Below are positions 38,131-48,707 of a stretch of 64,000 nt of DNA, piece after piece (the stretch's first letter is position 1; each line of letters opens with the position of its first letter). The notes below the pieces were generated by a model. That model searched no databases, had not been told where the DNA came from, and worked only from the letters and a program-made list of their open reading frames with translations. This DNA comes from Corynebacterium amycolatum SK46. Its GTDB lineage: Bacteria; Actinomycetota; Actinomycetes; Mycobacteriales; Mycobacteriaceae. The DNA lies in the NCBI RefSeq assembly GCF_000173655.1, contig NZ_ABZU01000007.1:1-64000 (forward strand), written 5' to 3'. The position numbers and the translations under genes were made by a program.

Positions 38131-38934
38131 CTAGTCATTCGGCATATCAAAACGGAACCAGCGAGCCGCCAGTGCAGCGCCAAGGACACCCCACACGATC
38201 AGCACCCCGACAGCTGACCAATGGACGGACATGGCCAATGCCGCGGAGATCACGTCGGTAAGCGCGACGGACGGCAAGAGGTGTAGCAGTACAGAGCTGA
38301 TGCCATCTAGCGACGGTGCGACGGCCACATAAGTAGTCGCACCAATAAGGATGAACCAGATCAGGTTGGCCAGACCTAGGATTAGCTCGGCTCCCAACGT
38401 GCCGCCCATGAGCAAGCCCAATGAGGTAAAGACGAACGTTCCCAGAAGCATCCCCACATAAGCCAGCAGCCAGCCGCCAATCGACAGCTCTGCGCCAAGA
38501 GCGAGCCCCACGAGACTAAACAGTATGTACTGCAACGTGACGGTGGTACAGACCGACACAATCTTGCCAGCAATAATGCCCCAGGGTGGCACGCCTGAGG
38601 CGCCGATGCGCTTCAGGGCTCCGTAACGGCGGTCAAAGCCCACGGCAATTGCCTGCCCGGTAAACCCTGCAGACATGACGGAAATCGCCAGCACCATGGG
38701 GAAGATACGCTCGAGCGGATGATCGAGTTCAAACACCGGCACCATCACCAGGCCGATGAGCATTGCCAACGGGATAATGATGGTGAGGAGCATTTGCTCA
38801 CCGTGCCGCCAGAAGAGCTTCGTCTCTAACCACGCCTGCGACATGACCAACTTTGCCATGTCCGAACGCTGTGGTGCCGGGGCGAAAGTGCCCTTTGCAA
38901 AGCGGGAGGCATCGGCTCTCGGTGCGGTAGTCAT
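38131..38934 (-). CDS. ABC-2 type transporter permease
   Basis: A 267-residue membrane protein with six spans in the ABC-2 exporter pattern: a cytosolic N-terminus (about 1 to 45), spans near 48 to 66, 75 to 95, 118 to 140, 146 to 170, 175 to 197 and 235 to 255. FDRRYGALKRIGASGVPPW is the coupling-loop segment typical of drug-exporter permeases. Its ATG overlaps the ATPase stop by one base. Homologues sit next to ctaA and mptB in mycobacteria, where the substrate is unknown. Confidence 0.88.
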   Translation of the reverse strand: MTTAPRADASRFAKGTFAPAPQRSDMAKLVMSQAWLETKLFWRHGEQMLLTIIIPLAMLIGLVMVPVFELDHPLERIFPMVLAISVMSAGFTGQAIAVGFDRRYGALKRIGASGVPPWGIIAGKIVSVCTTVTLQYILFSLVGLALGAELSIGGWLLAYVGMLLGTFVFTSLGLLMGGTLGAELILGLANLIWFILIGATTYVAVAPSLDGISSVLLHLLPSVALTDVISAALAMSVHWSAVGVLIVWGVLGAALAARWFRFDMPND

Positions 38935-39902
38935 TAGCTCCTCATCTCCGTTCCAGTGATCTGCAAGAAGACATCTTCAAGCGATTGCGTCGCCCTATTC
39001 AACGAGGTGATCAGCACCTCTTGCTGCTCGCAGCTCTGCGCCAAGACAGTCAAGGCGCGCGGTGAAGCCTCACCAATCAGGGAAAACTCTCCACCGCCAG
39101 AACGCTGCAGTCGCTGTGAAAGGCCAGACTCGCTAAAGCTGCGGTTGACCTCTTCGAAGTCAAGGCTGCCTCGAACGCTGATCTTCATGGCAGTGCTTGA
39201 CGACGTTCCCTGGAGCGCCGATGCGCCTGCGCTAGTGACCTCCTCGGTGGTGCCGGCCACAACTAGATGTCCTTGGTCGATAATCGCAACGTCGTCGGCA
39301 AGCGATTCGGCCTCGTCCATCAGGTGCGTTGTCAGGACTACGGTGACCCCATCCCGGCGCAGCGACGAGATGAGATCCCAGACGGCCAGACGGGACTGGG
39401 CATCGAGGCCTGCTGTCGGCTCGTCGAGGAACACCAGCTCCGGGCGTCCGACCAGGGCGCATGCGAGCGACAGCCGCTGCTGCTGACCACCAGAGAGCCT
39501 GCGGTAGTTCGTCTTACGATGGCGTTCTAGGCCCACGACTTCAAGGAGCCAATCAGTGTCCAGCGGGTTTGCGGAGTAACTGGCAACGAGGTTCAGCATT
39601 TCGCCAACGCGAACACCGGGGTAGGCACCTCCGCCCTGGAGCATGATGCCAATGCGGCTGCGTAGTGCTGTGGTTTGAGTGACCGGGTCGAGATCGAGAA
39701 TTCGAATTCGCCCTTCATCCGGCTTGATGACGCCCTCACACATTTCAACAGTTGTGGTCTTACCAGCGCCGTTGGGGCCGAGGAGCGCAAGAACCCTACC
39801 TCGATCCAGGGAAAGCGAAAGGTCTGATACAGCCTCAACGTCATCGAATTTCTTCGTTACGTTCTCAAGGCGCAGAGCAGGAGAATTTGCAGCGTTATTC
39901 AC
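38934..39902 (-). CDS. ABC transporter ATP-binding protein (exporter, CcmA/DRA type)
   Basis: The 322-residue ATPase of the exporter. Walker A is LGPNGAGKTTT (about 41 to 51), the signature RLSGGQQQRLSLA (about 137 to 149), Walker B LVFLDEPTAGLD and the switch histidine TTHLMDEAE. A C-terminal extension of about 90 residues, including a SVRGSLDF strand, is usual for drug and lantibiotic exporters. The start is GTG. It lies 25 bases downstream of mptB and directly upstream of the permease. Confidence 0.92.
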   Translation of the reverse strand: MNNAANSPALRLENVTKKFDDVEAVSDLSLSLDRGRVLALLGPNGAGKTTTVEMCEGVIKPDEGRIRILDLDPVTQTTALRSRIGIMLQGGGAYPGVRVGEMLNLVASYSANPLDTDWLLEVVGLERHRKTNYRRLSGGQQQRLSLACALVGRPELVFLDEPTAGLDAQSRLAVWDLISSLRRDGVTVVLTTHLMDEAESLADDVAIIDQGHLVVAGTTEEVTSAGASALQGTSSSTAMKISVRGSLDFEEVNRSFSESGLSQRLQRSGGGEFSLIGEASPRALTVLAQSCEQQEVLITSLNRATQSLEDVFLQITGTEMRS

Positions 39903-39927
39903 GGTTAGTCAGTCTAATCTCACAGTT

Positions 39928-41667
39928 TTAATGAAGGCGAAATACCTTAGATCGCGTCGAGTACGCCAAGATGACGAACATGACTGCGACGAAGAATACC
40001 AACGCCAGTAGGTAAATCTGAGCGACGGTGCCCGGAGGCAACCCCAGGCCGCGTGGTAGTACTACAAAACTGAAAATTGCCGAGTACAGAACCACGGCAA
40101 TGCGGAATTGTACCCGGTTGGCCCAAGCGGACAGGGGCACGATGGCCCATAGCAAGTACCAGGGATGCACGACGGGGAAGAGGATTACTAGAGCAAACAT
40201 CGCAAGGCCGTAGCCGCCGAGCGGGTGAATGCGACCACGGAACGTTGCTAGCAACATGCGCAGGAGCCAGGCAGCTACCAGCACTACGCCAACGCCGCGG
40301 GTAAACAGCAAAGCACTGTCGCTGATATCGCCGAGACCCAAAAGCCTGCCGAAGAAACCAGCGATAATCCCGAGCAGGGTAGTCAGCGACATCCAACTGC
40401 GTACCGTTGCGGCGCCACCTTGCGCGGTAATCCAACCAAAGCCCAGACCAGTTCCTAAGGAAACAACGACTGCCGTGACGACGGTTATTGCGCCCGTCAC
40501 TACCGCGGAAAGAGCAACGGCCTTCCAGGTGCTGCCAAACTTTCGAGCCAGCCACATGCCGGCAAAGCCGAGCGCCACGAAACCGGTGACTTTGACCATT
40601 CCGGCGAGGCCGATGAGCACGATACCGCCTGCATACAGCGCCCACGATCTACCTCGGCTTTGGTTCTCGTGTCCGATGGGCCCTGCCCCTGGCAGCTCAT
40701 CGGGCACCATCGATTGCGCAGGGCCGTGGATAGCGCGCAGACACAGTTCGAGACCAACGAGCAGGAGTGCCAGCAGCAGGGCCTCGTTGTGGATACCACC
40801 CACCAGGTGCAGCAGTACCAGCGGATTGAGCGTGCCCAGCCAGAGAGTGAACTGTGAGCTAACTCCGCAACGGCGACCAAGCTGCACCAGCGCCCAGGAA
40901 ACCACGAAAAGCGAAACAATGGCGACGAGTCGATGCAGAAAGACGGAAGCAATCACCCCGTCGCTGGTTATCTTGGCGATGCCCCATGCCACTGCGAGGG
41001 CCGTGGGGCCGTATGGGCTCGGAGAGTGCGACCATATCAATGGCACTGACCGGGCCAGCGGGTCGTTGGCTCCCAATAGGTCAACAGGCCCTGCGAGGTA
41101 GGGATCCATTCCCCGCTCCACAATTGCAGCCTGCGCCAAATAGGAATAGATATCCTGCGTAAACAGGGGAGCGGTAAACATCAAGGGCAATACCCATGCT
41201 GCGTAGGTGCGTATGAGCATCGGAGTAGTCACTGCGGTGACACGAGTCCGCGCACCGGCCAGAACGAAAGCGCCGACACCCAACCAGGCTGTGACTAACA
41301 TGCCAATGCCCACGAAGGTGACGATTGTCGTTGCGACCAACATTCGACCGAGGATTAGCCCGAGAGGTGTACCCCAAAACTCATTTCCAACCACCGGTGT
41401 CGCGCCTGAGCCAATCCCGGCGACCATAATAAACACTGACCCGAGAGCACCCAGCCAACGCAGCCAGGTGAAGCGTCGGAGTTCGCGGTGATTAATGCGG
41501 TGTTGGAGCGGCTGTTCTGAACCCTGGTGGAGGGTTGCCGACCTGGAACCGGCCAGACCAATTTTCGGAATGGCGTCACGCACCCCGAGAGCGTCGTCGA
41601 AGGTGGACGAGCGGCGCGGGGTAGGTCGGTTAGTTTTCACAAGGTCACATAGTAGACGATTCGACAC
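39928..41667 (-). CDS. mptB: Alpha-(1->6)-mannosyltransferase MptB-like (GT-C)
   Basis: Polytopic GT-C glycosyltransferase of the MptB/MptA type, which uses polyprenyl-phosphomannose to extend the mannan core of lipomannan. The 579-residue form has about 13 spans and an acidic first loop motif after span 3 (TQDIYSYLAQAAIVERGMDPY, about 167 to 187). The start is uncertain: the GTG at 41667 lacks a ribosome site, while a GTG at 41640 lies eight bases after TACTAT, fitting leaderless initiation. The location upstream of sufR matches Mycobacterium. Confidence 0.87.
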   Translation of the reverse strand: MSNRLLCDLVKTNRPTPRRSSTFDDALGVRDAIPKIGLAGSRSATLHQGSEQPLQHRINHRELRRFTWLRWLGALGSVFIMVAGIGSGATPVVGNEFWGTPLGLILGRMLVATTIVTFVGIGMLVTAWLGVGAFVLAGARTRVTAVTTPMLIRTYAAWVLPLMFTAPLFTQDIYSYLAQAAIVERGMDPYLAGPVDLLGANDPLARSVPLIWSHSPSPYGPTALAVAWGIAKITSDGVIASVFLHRLVAIVSLFVVSWALVQLGRRCGVSSQFTLWLGTLNPLVLLHLVGGIHNEALLLALLLVGLELCLRAIHGPAQSMVPDELPGAGPIGHENQSRGRSWALYAGGIVLIGLAGMVKVTGFVALGFAGMWLARKFGSTWKAVALSAVVTGAITVVTAVVVSLGTGLGFGWITAQGGAATVRSWMSLTTLLGIIAGFFGRLLGLGDISDSALLFTRGVGVVLVAAWLLRMLLATFRGRIHPLGGYGLAMFALVILFPVVHPWYLLWAIVPLSAWANRVQFRIAVVLYSAIFSFVVLPRGLGLPPGTVAQIYLLALVFFVAVMFVILAYSTRSKVFRLH

Positions 41668-41721
41668 GCCGAAAGGGCGTTCTAATCAGCGACGTTGCAT
41701 TGATATTTAAATGCGTTGGAC

Positions 41722-41754
41722 ATTGTGACCCAATTACGACACAATTATGTTGTC
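41722..41754 (+). promoter_or_regulatory. Candidate SufR operator and suf promoter
   Basis: TTGTGA (41723 to 41728), 17 bases, TATGTT (41746 to 41751) is a fair promoter. It is overlapped by two inverted repeats: ATTGTG with CACAAT (41722 to 41727 and 41740 to 41745) and the 17-base near-palindrome GACACAATTATGTTGTC (41738 to 41754). Autoregulation by SufR is the natural reading. Confidence 0.55.
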
Positions 41755-41852
41755 TAATACACCAGCGGCGCAAGTGGGATACTTGCCTCGCTGAGCCACC
41801 TAGACACCCATTATTATCCAGCAGTCCAATCGCAGGAGGTGACTCACCAGTC

Positions 41853-42551
41853 ATGGCAGATCGGAAGCCGACAGTCAATGATGGTGACACGCGCAAGCGC
41901 ATTCTCCAATTGCTTCTGGAACACAACCCGGCGTCTGCGACTTTTATCGCAGACACCCTGGGACTATCCGCTGCAGGCGTCCGCCGTCATATTGACATTC
42001 TGGTGGACGAAGGTCTTGCCGAAACCGCTCCGGCACCCAGCACCGGCCCCCGGGGCCGAGGCAGGCCAGCAAAGTCCTATCGCCTGACAGATCGGGGCCG
42101 CGCTAGATTCGGGCACGCTTACGACGACCTTGCTAGTGCAGCTCTGACCGCACTGCGCAAGGCCGGTGGTGAGCAGGCAGTTGCCCAGTTTGCCCGTCAA
42201 CGTATTGATGACATTCTGCTCGGCGTCACCCCGGTGGGGCAGGACGCAGAGAAGGAAGAGGTCGTAGAGGCCGTCGTCGATGCTTTCCGACGGGCCGGGT
42301 ACGCGGCAACTATCAACCAGAACACTGGCGGCGTGCAGATTTGCCAGCACCATTGCCCAATTAGCCACGTGGCCTCCGAGTTTCCGGAGCTCTGCGCGGC
42401 GGAGCATGAAGCCGTTAGTAAATTATTAGGTCAGCACACCCAACCGTTGGCGACAATCGCTGATGGAAACGGTATCTGCACCACAAATATCCCACTCACT
42501 CCCGTAACAAAGACATTTACTGAATCGCCACAAGAAAGGAGCGGAGAATGA
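41853..42551 (+). CDS. sufR: SUF operon transcriptional regulator SufR
   Basis: Iron-sulfur-sensing repressor of the suf genes. The N-terminal winged helix spans about 10 to 75 ([27 protein letters not shown]), with the [12 protein letters not shown] wing. The C-terminal part carries cysteines in [18 protein letters not shown] and GICTTN (about 167 to 214) that can hold a cluster. I chose the ATG at 41853 (MADRKPTV), after GGAGG; the open frame runs 153 bases further up through the promoter. Its stop overlaps sufB by four bases. Length 232. Confidence 0.93.
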   Translation: MADRKPTVNDGDTRKRILQLLLEHNPASATFIADTLGLSAAGVRRHIDILVDEGLAETAPAPSTGPRGRGRPAKSYRLTDRGRARFGHAYDDLASAALTALRKAGGEQAVAQFARQRIDDILLGVTPVGQDAEKEEVVEAVVDAFRRAGYAATINQNTGGVQICQHHCPISHVASEFPELCAAEHEAVSKLLGQHTQPLATIADGNGICTTNIPLTPVTKTFTESPQERSGE

Positions 42552-44014
42552 CCCTCGCCCATGAGAACTCCACCGACGTGGCTGAATCCACGAAGGCTGC
42601 CACTCCGCAGACTGACGAAGAGATTATCGAGTCCATTGGTGCCTACCAGTTCGGTTGGCACGACCCGGATACCGCTGGTGCTTCCGCGAAGCGCGGTCTG
42701 TCTGAGGCAGTCGTTCGCGACATTTCGGCTAAGAAGAACGAGCCGGAGTGGATGCTTGAGCGCCGCTTGAAAGCTTTGGAAATCTTTGACCGCAAGCCGC
42801 TGCCCACCTGGGGCGCGGATCTGTCGGGCATTGACTTCGACAATATTAAGTACTTCGTTCGCTCCACTGAGAAGCAGGCCCAGACTTGGGAAGACCTGCC
42901 GGAGGATATCAAGAACACCTACGACAAGCTCGGCATTCCGGAGGCTGAGAAGCAACGCCTGGTCGCAGGTGTCGCCGCTCAGTACGAGTCTGAGGTTGTC
43001 TACCACCAGATTCGCGAGGATCTAGAGTCACAGGGCGTTATCTTCCTAGACACCGACACCGCTCTAAAGGAACACCCGGAGCTGTTTAAGGAGTACTTCG
43101 GCACCGTCATTCCGTCCGGTGACAACAAGTTCTCCGCTCTTAACACCGCAGTCTGGTCCGGCGGCTCCTTCATTTACGTGCCGAAGGGCGTTCACGTGGA
43201 CATCCCGCTGCAGGCATACTTCCGTATCAACACGGAAAACATGGGACAGTTCGAGCGCACGCTCATTATTGTCGACGAGGATGCCTACGTGCACTACGTC
43301 GAGGGCTGTACCGCTCCGATTTACAAGTCCGACTCGCTGCACTCGGCTGTTGTGGAGATTATCGTGAAGAAGGGTGGCCGCTGCCGCTACACCACGATCC
43401 AGAACTGGTCGAACAACGTCTACAACTTGGTTACCAAGCGCACCAAGTGCGAAGAGGGCGCAACCATGGAGTGGATTGACGGCAACATCGGCTCCAAGGT
43501 CACCATGAAGTACCCAGCAGTGTGGATGACCGGTCCGCATGCCAAGGGCGAGGTGCTGTCCGTGGCTATGGCTGGTGAGGGCCAGTTCCAGGACACCGGC
43601 GCCAAGATGGTGCACATGGCTCCGCACACGAGCTCCAACATCGTGTCCAAGTCCGTGGCCCGCAATGGTGGCCGCGCTGCCTACCGCGGTCTGGTGCAGG
43701 TCAACAAGGGCGCCAAGCACTCGCACTCCAACGTCGAGTGTGACGCACTCCTGGTGGACACAATTTCGCGTTCGGACACGTACCCGTACGTGGATGTCCG
43801 CGAGGACGACGTTACCCTCGGCCACGAGGCAACGGTTTCCAAGGTCTCTGACGATCAGCTTTTCTACCTGATGAGCCGCGGCATCGAAGAAGAAGATGCA
43901 ATGGCCATGGTCGTGCGCGGCTTTGTCGAGCCCATTGCCAAGGAGCTCCCGATGGAATACGCCCTCGAGCTCAACCGCCTCATTGAACTGCAGATGGAAG
44001 GTTCGGTCGGTTAA
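42548..44014 (+). CDS. sufB: Fe-S cluster assembly protein SufB
   Basis: Scaffold subunit of the SufBCD complex on which new iron-sulfur clusters are built. The 488-residue protein has the family core [23 protein letters not shown] (about 200 to 222), EGCTAPIY (about 253), the RTKCEEGA segment and the C-terminal [23 protein letters not shown]. No intein is present, unlike the mycobacterial orthologue. It overlaps sufR and precedes sufD by five bases. Confidence 0.96.
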   Translation: MTLAHENSTDVAESTKAATPQTDEEIIESIGAYQFGWHDPDTAGASAKRGLSEAVVRDISAKKNEPEWMLERRLKALEIFDRKPLPTWGADLSGIDFDNIKYFVRSTEKQAQTWEDLPEDIKNTYDKLGIPEAEKQRLVAGVAAQYESEVVYHQIREDLESQGVIFLDTDTALKEHPELFKEYFGTVIPSGDNKFSALNTAVWSGGSFIYVPKGVHVDIPLQAYFRINTENMGQFERTLIIVDEDAYVHYVEGCTAPIYKSDSLHSAVVEIIVKKGGRCRYTTIQNWSNNVYNLVTKRTKCEEGATMEWIDGNIGSKVTMKYPAVWMTGPHAKGEVLSVAMAGEGQFQDTGAKMVHMAPHTSSNIVSKSVARNGGRAAYRGLVQVNKGAKHSHSNVECDALLVDTISRSDTYPYVDVREDDVTLGHEATVSKVSDDQLFYLMSRGIEEEDAMAMVVRGFVEPIAKELPMEYALELNRLIELQMEGSVG

Positions 44015-44019
44015 TACCA

Positions 44020-45210
44020 ATGACTACGACGATTAACAACGAAAACCAGGCTGCTCATAGCCGCCGCGTGCTGGCGAACAAGGGCGACGTTTTCTCATCC
44101 TTCAACGTGGAGGACTTCGCCGTGCCGCATGGCAAGGATGAAGAGTGGAAGTTCACGCCGCTGCGTAAGCTCCGCGGTCTCCACAACGGCACCGCCGCGG
44201 ATCCGGTTGCAGCCTCGATTTCGGTCGAGACTGCCGGTCAGGATGGTGTCGCTGTGGACGTCGTCAAGCGTGACGACGAACGCCTTGGCCGCGCCGGTAC
44301 CCCAACGGATCGCGTGGCAGCACAGGCGTACTCAAACTTCGACGATGCGCACGTCGTGACCTTCGCGAAGAATTCGGTTTCCAAGGAGCCCGTCGTCATT
44401 GACATCGATGGTCCGGGCGAGGACAACGTGTCCTACGGCCATATCGTCATTGACGTGCAGTCCCATGCCGAGGCCGTCTGCGTCATCAACTACCGCGGCA
44501 GTGGCACGTTCGCGGACAACATCGAATTCGCAATCGGCGACGGCGCCAAGCTGAGCGTCGTGACCATGGTGAACTGGAACGAAGATGCAGTTCACGGCTC
44601 TGCGCACCATATTCGTGTCGGTCGCGATGCCACGCTGCGCCACACCGTCGCGACGTTCGGTGGCGAGGTTGTCCGTATCGTTCCGCGCGTTGCTTTCACG
44701 GCACCCGGCGGCGATGTCGATCTGCTGGGCGTGTACTTCGCCGATGCCGGTCAGTACTTTGAAAACCGCATGCTGGTCGACCACGCTGTGCCGAACTGCC
44801 GCTCCAACGTGATGTACAAGGGCGCGCTGCAGGGCGAGCCGAATGTCGCTCATCGTGAGGCCCGCACCGCGTGGGTGGGAGACGTGCTCATTCGTGCAGA
44901 AGCGACGGGCACCGACACCTACGAGCTCAACCGCAACCTGCTGCTCACCGAGGGCGCGCGTGCCGACGCAGTTCCGAACTTGGAAATTGAAACCGGTGAG
45001 ATTGCCGGTGCCGGGCACGCTGCCACCGTTGGTCGCTTCGACGAGGAACAGCTGTTCTACCTGCTCTCGCGCGGTATTCCGGAGCTAGCAGCCCGCCGTC
45101 TGGTGGTTCGCGGCTTCTTCAGCGAGGTCATCAACCTGATACCGGTCGAGTCCGTTCGCGAGAAGCTTGAAAAGCTCGTTGACGAAGAGCTCAACACCGC
45201 TGGCTTCTAA
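44020..45210 (+). CDS. sufD: Fe-S cluster assembly protein SufD
   Basis: Paralogue of SufB and partner in the SufBC2D scaffold, needed for iron delivery. The 396 residues include the beta-helix core and the conserved C-terminal GRFDEEQLFYLLSRGIPELAARRLVVRGFF segment (about 338 to 367). The ATG follows sufB by five bases. A GC-rich hairpin without T-run lies in the 93-base gap to sufC. Confidence 0.95.
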   Translation: MTTTINNENQAAHSRRVLANKGDVFSSFNVEDFAVPHGKDEEWKFTPLRKLRGLHNGTAADPVAASISVETAGQDGVAVDVVKRDDERLGRAGTPTDRVAAQAYSNFDDAHVVTFAKNSVSKEPVVIDIDGPGEDNVSYGHIVIDVQSHAEAVCVINYRGSGTFADNIEFAIGDGAKLSVVTMVNWNEDAVHGSAHHIRVGRDATLRHTVATFGGEVVRIVPRVAFTAPGGDVDLLGVYFADAGQYFENRMLVDHAVPNCRSNVMYKGALQGEPNVAHREARTAWVGDVLIRAEATGTDTYELNRNLLLTEGARADAVPNLEIETGEIAGAGHAATVGRFDEEQLFYLLSRGIPELAARRLVVRGFFSEVINLIPVESVREKLEKLVDEELNTAGF

Positions 45211-45246
45211 CCGCTTATTTTCTTTCTCACCCTTTCCGTCCTGTCA

Positions 45247-45263
45247 CCCCGGCAGCACCGGGG
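45247..45263 (+). other. GC hairpin between sufD and sufC
   Basis: CCCCGG and CCGGGG flank a five-base loop, with no T-run. It is the only sizeable gap in the suf run and could be a processing or attenuation site setting SufC levels. Confidence 0.35.
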
Positions 45264-45303
45264 GAGCAGGCCACTTACACCGATTAAAGGAAAAGATTTC
45301 ACT

Positions 45304-47311
<2,008 letters not shown>

Positions 47312-47332
47312 CTTTAAGGAAAGGAGAAGGAC

Positions 47333-47848
47333 ATGAAGCTCGAGCAGATGTACCAGGAAGTCATCCTTGATCATTACAAGCATCCGCAGCACGCGGGTTT
47401 GCGGGAGCCTTTCAATACGGAAGTGCACCACGTCAATCCGTCGTGTGGCGATGAACTCACGCTTCGAGTCACCCTGAACGACGACCTCACCGTCGTCAAT
47501 GACGTCTCCTATGACGCCGTGGGCTGTTCTATCTCGCAGGCCTCCACCTCGGTTATGGCTGAGGAGATTGTCGGCAAGACTGTCGATGAGGCTATGGCCA
47601 AGCTCGCCGAGTTCGAGAGAATGGTCACGTCCCGTGGAAAGATTGAGGGAGACGAGGACCTTATTGGCGATGGTATTGCCTTCGCCGGTGTTTCTAAGTA
47701 CCCCGCCCGCGTAAAGTGCGCGCTTCTCGGATGGAAAGCTTTCCAGGCCGCAACCGCTGAGGCCCTGGCCAACGCAGCTGAAGGCAACGGCGTTGGTACC
47801 GCGACTGTAACCGTTACCGATGACGAGGAAGGCCATCACCATGACTGA
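47333..47848 (+). CDS. sufU: SufU sulfur-transfer protein
   Basis: Zinc-dependent partner that accepts sulfur from SufS in Gram-positive SUF systems. Ligands are visible: C38 and D40 in PSCGDE, C65 in AVGCSISQAS and C129 in RVKCALLGW. The 171-residue protein has the SufU-specific insertion and a C-terminal His-rich tail (EEGHHHD). The ATG is preceded by AAGGAGAAGG. It overlaps sufT by eight bases. Confidence 0.96.
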   Translation: MKLEQMYQEVILDHYKHPQHAGLREPFNTEVHHVNPSCGDELTLRVTLNDDLTVVNDVSYDAVGCSISQASTSVMAEEIVGKTVDEAMAKLAEFERMVTSRGKIEGDEDLIGDGIAFAGVSKYPARVKCALLGWKAFQAATAEALANAAEGNGVGTATVTVTDDEEGHHHD

Positions 47849-48305
47849 ACCAATCGCTAATGACGCCACCTCGCCCGCGCAGCCAGACGCTGTCGACGAG
47901 GACACTATGACCACTGGTGCTCCGATTGATGAGGGGGATGCGTACGAGTCCATCACCGTCCCGCCGGCACCGGAGCAGACCGAAGCCGATAACAAGCTGG
48001 CCATCCAGGTTGAAGAGGCAATGTACGAGGTTGTTGACCCGGAACTCGGAGTCAACGTCGTGGACCTGGGCCTGGTATATGACATCTGGATTGAAGAAGG
48101 CGACATTGCCGCTATCTTCATGACACTCACATCCCCGGCCTGCCCGCTGACCGATATGCTCACCGACCAGACAGCCTCCGAGGTTATGAAGATCGAAGGT
48201 ATCCGCGACTTCCGCCTCAACTGGGTCTGGTCCCCGGCATGGGGCCCGCACATGATTACTGAGGACGGCCGCGAGCAGATGCGTGCTCTCGGCTTCTCGG
48301 TCTAG
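47841..48305 (+). CDS. sufT: SufT / MIP18-family protein
   Basis: DUF59 protein involved in iron-sulfur protein maturation. The domain spans about residues 50 to 150, with VVDPELGVNVVDLGLVYDI and the conserved cysteine in TLTSPACPLTDM. The first 45 residues are acidic and low in complexity. I chose the ATG at 47841, after GAGGAAGG. The open frame begins seven codons earlier, inside sufU. The length is 154. It is the last gene of the suf operon. Confidence 0.94.
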   Translation: MTEPIANDATSPAQPDAVDEDTMTTGAPIDEGDAYESITVPPAPEQTEADNKLAIQVEEAMYEVVDPELGVNVVDLGLVYDIWIEEGDIAAIFMTLTSPACPLTDMLTDQTASEVMKIEGIRDFRLNWVWSPAWGPHMITEDGREQMRALGFSV

Positions 48306-48343
48306 ATGATCAGTGACAGCGGTGATTAGAGAACCGCTACGTT

Positions 48344-48391
48344 AAAAGTGCTTGGCGACGAGCTCCTGGCTCGGTCAGCTAGGCACTTTTT
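48344..48391 (+). terminator. Terminator of the suf operon
   Basis: AAAAGTGC at 48344 pairs with GCACTTTTT ending at 48391, with an inner GC-containing loop. It lies about 40 bases after the sufT stop. Confidence 0.85.
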
Positions 48392-48401
48392 CATTTGTAT
48401 T

Positions 48402-48552
48402 GAGTTGCTGACTGCGTTTATGGTCGGCATCGGTAGGGCGATGCGAGGTACTGACTGCGTTTATTTCAAAAATGGCCCGAAAAATGGCCTGAAAGCGTCA
48501 TAAACTCGCACAGTTTCACACGTGCAGCCCGTATTCACATGTGCAGCCCGTA
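48402..48552 (-). repeat. Dispersed intergenic repeat, copy C
   Basis: Read on the minus strand it carries the 20-base core GTGAAACTGTGCGAGTTTAT (48519 to 48500), the GGCCATTTTTCGGGCCATTT segment and two CATAAACGCAGTCA-type units (near 48466 to 48451 and 48422 to 48408). Its entry end is duplicated: TTCACACGTGCAGCCCGTA (48515 to 48533) and TTCACATGTGCAGCCCGTA (48534 to 48552), one base different. It lies 27 bases beyond the permease terminator, in the same orientation. Confidence 0.85.
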
Positions 48553-48579
48553 GCTTTTTGGGGTTGTCCGACTCGGAGT

Positions 48580-48625
48580 AAAAAGCGACCCCACCTGACA
48601 CTGAAAAGTGCCAAGCGGGGTCGCT
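48580..48625 (-). terminator. Terminator of the LysP-like gene
   Basis: AGCGACCCC and GGGGTCGCT form the stem, with an inner CACT/AGTG pair. On the minus strand it ends in five T. It lies about 80 bases after the permease stop. Confidence 0.85.
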
Positions 48626-48707
48626 ATTGTCTTCGACTGCTAATCCAAGTCGTGAGAGTTAGATGCGAGATGCATTGCTACTCGCAGCTATTCACAGCCA
48701 TTCGCAG

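Noticed and set aside
42548..44014. Intein in SufB, as in Mycobacterium tuberculosis
   Set aside because: The protein is of normal length (488) and the core motifs are continuous; no intein block motifs are present.
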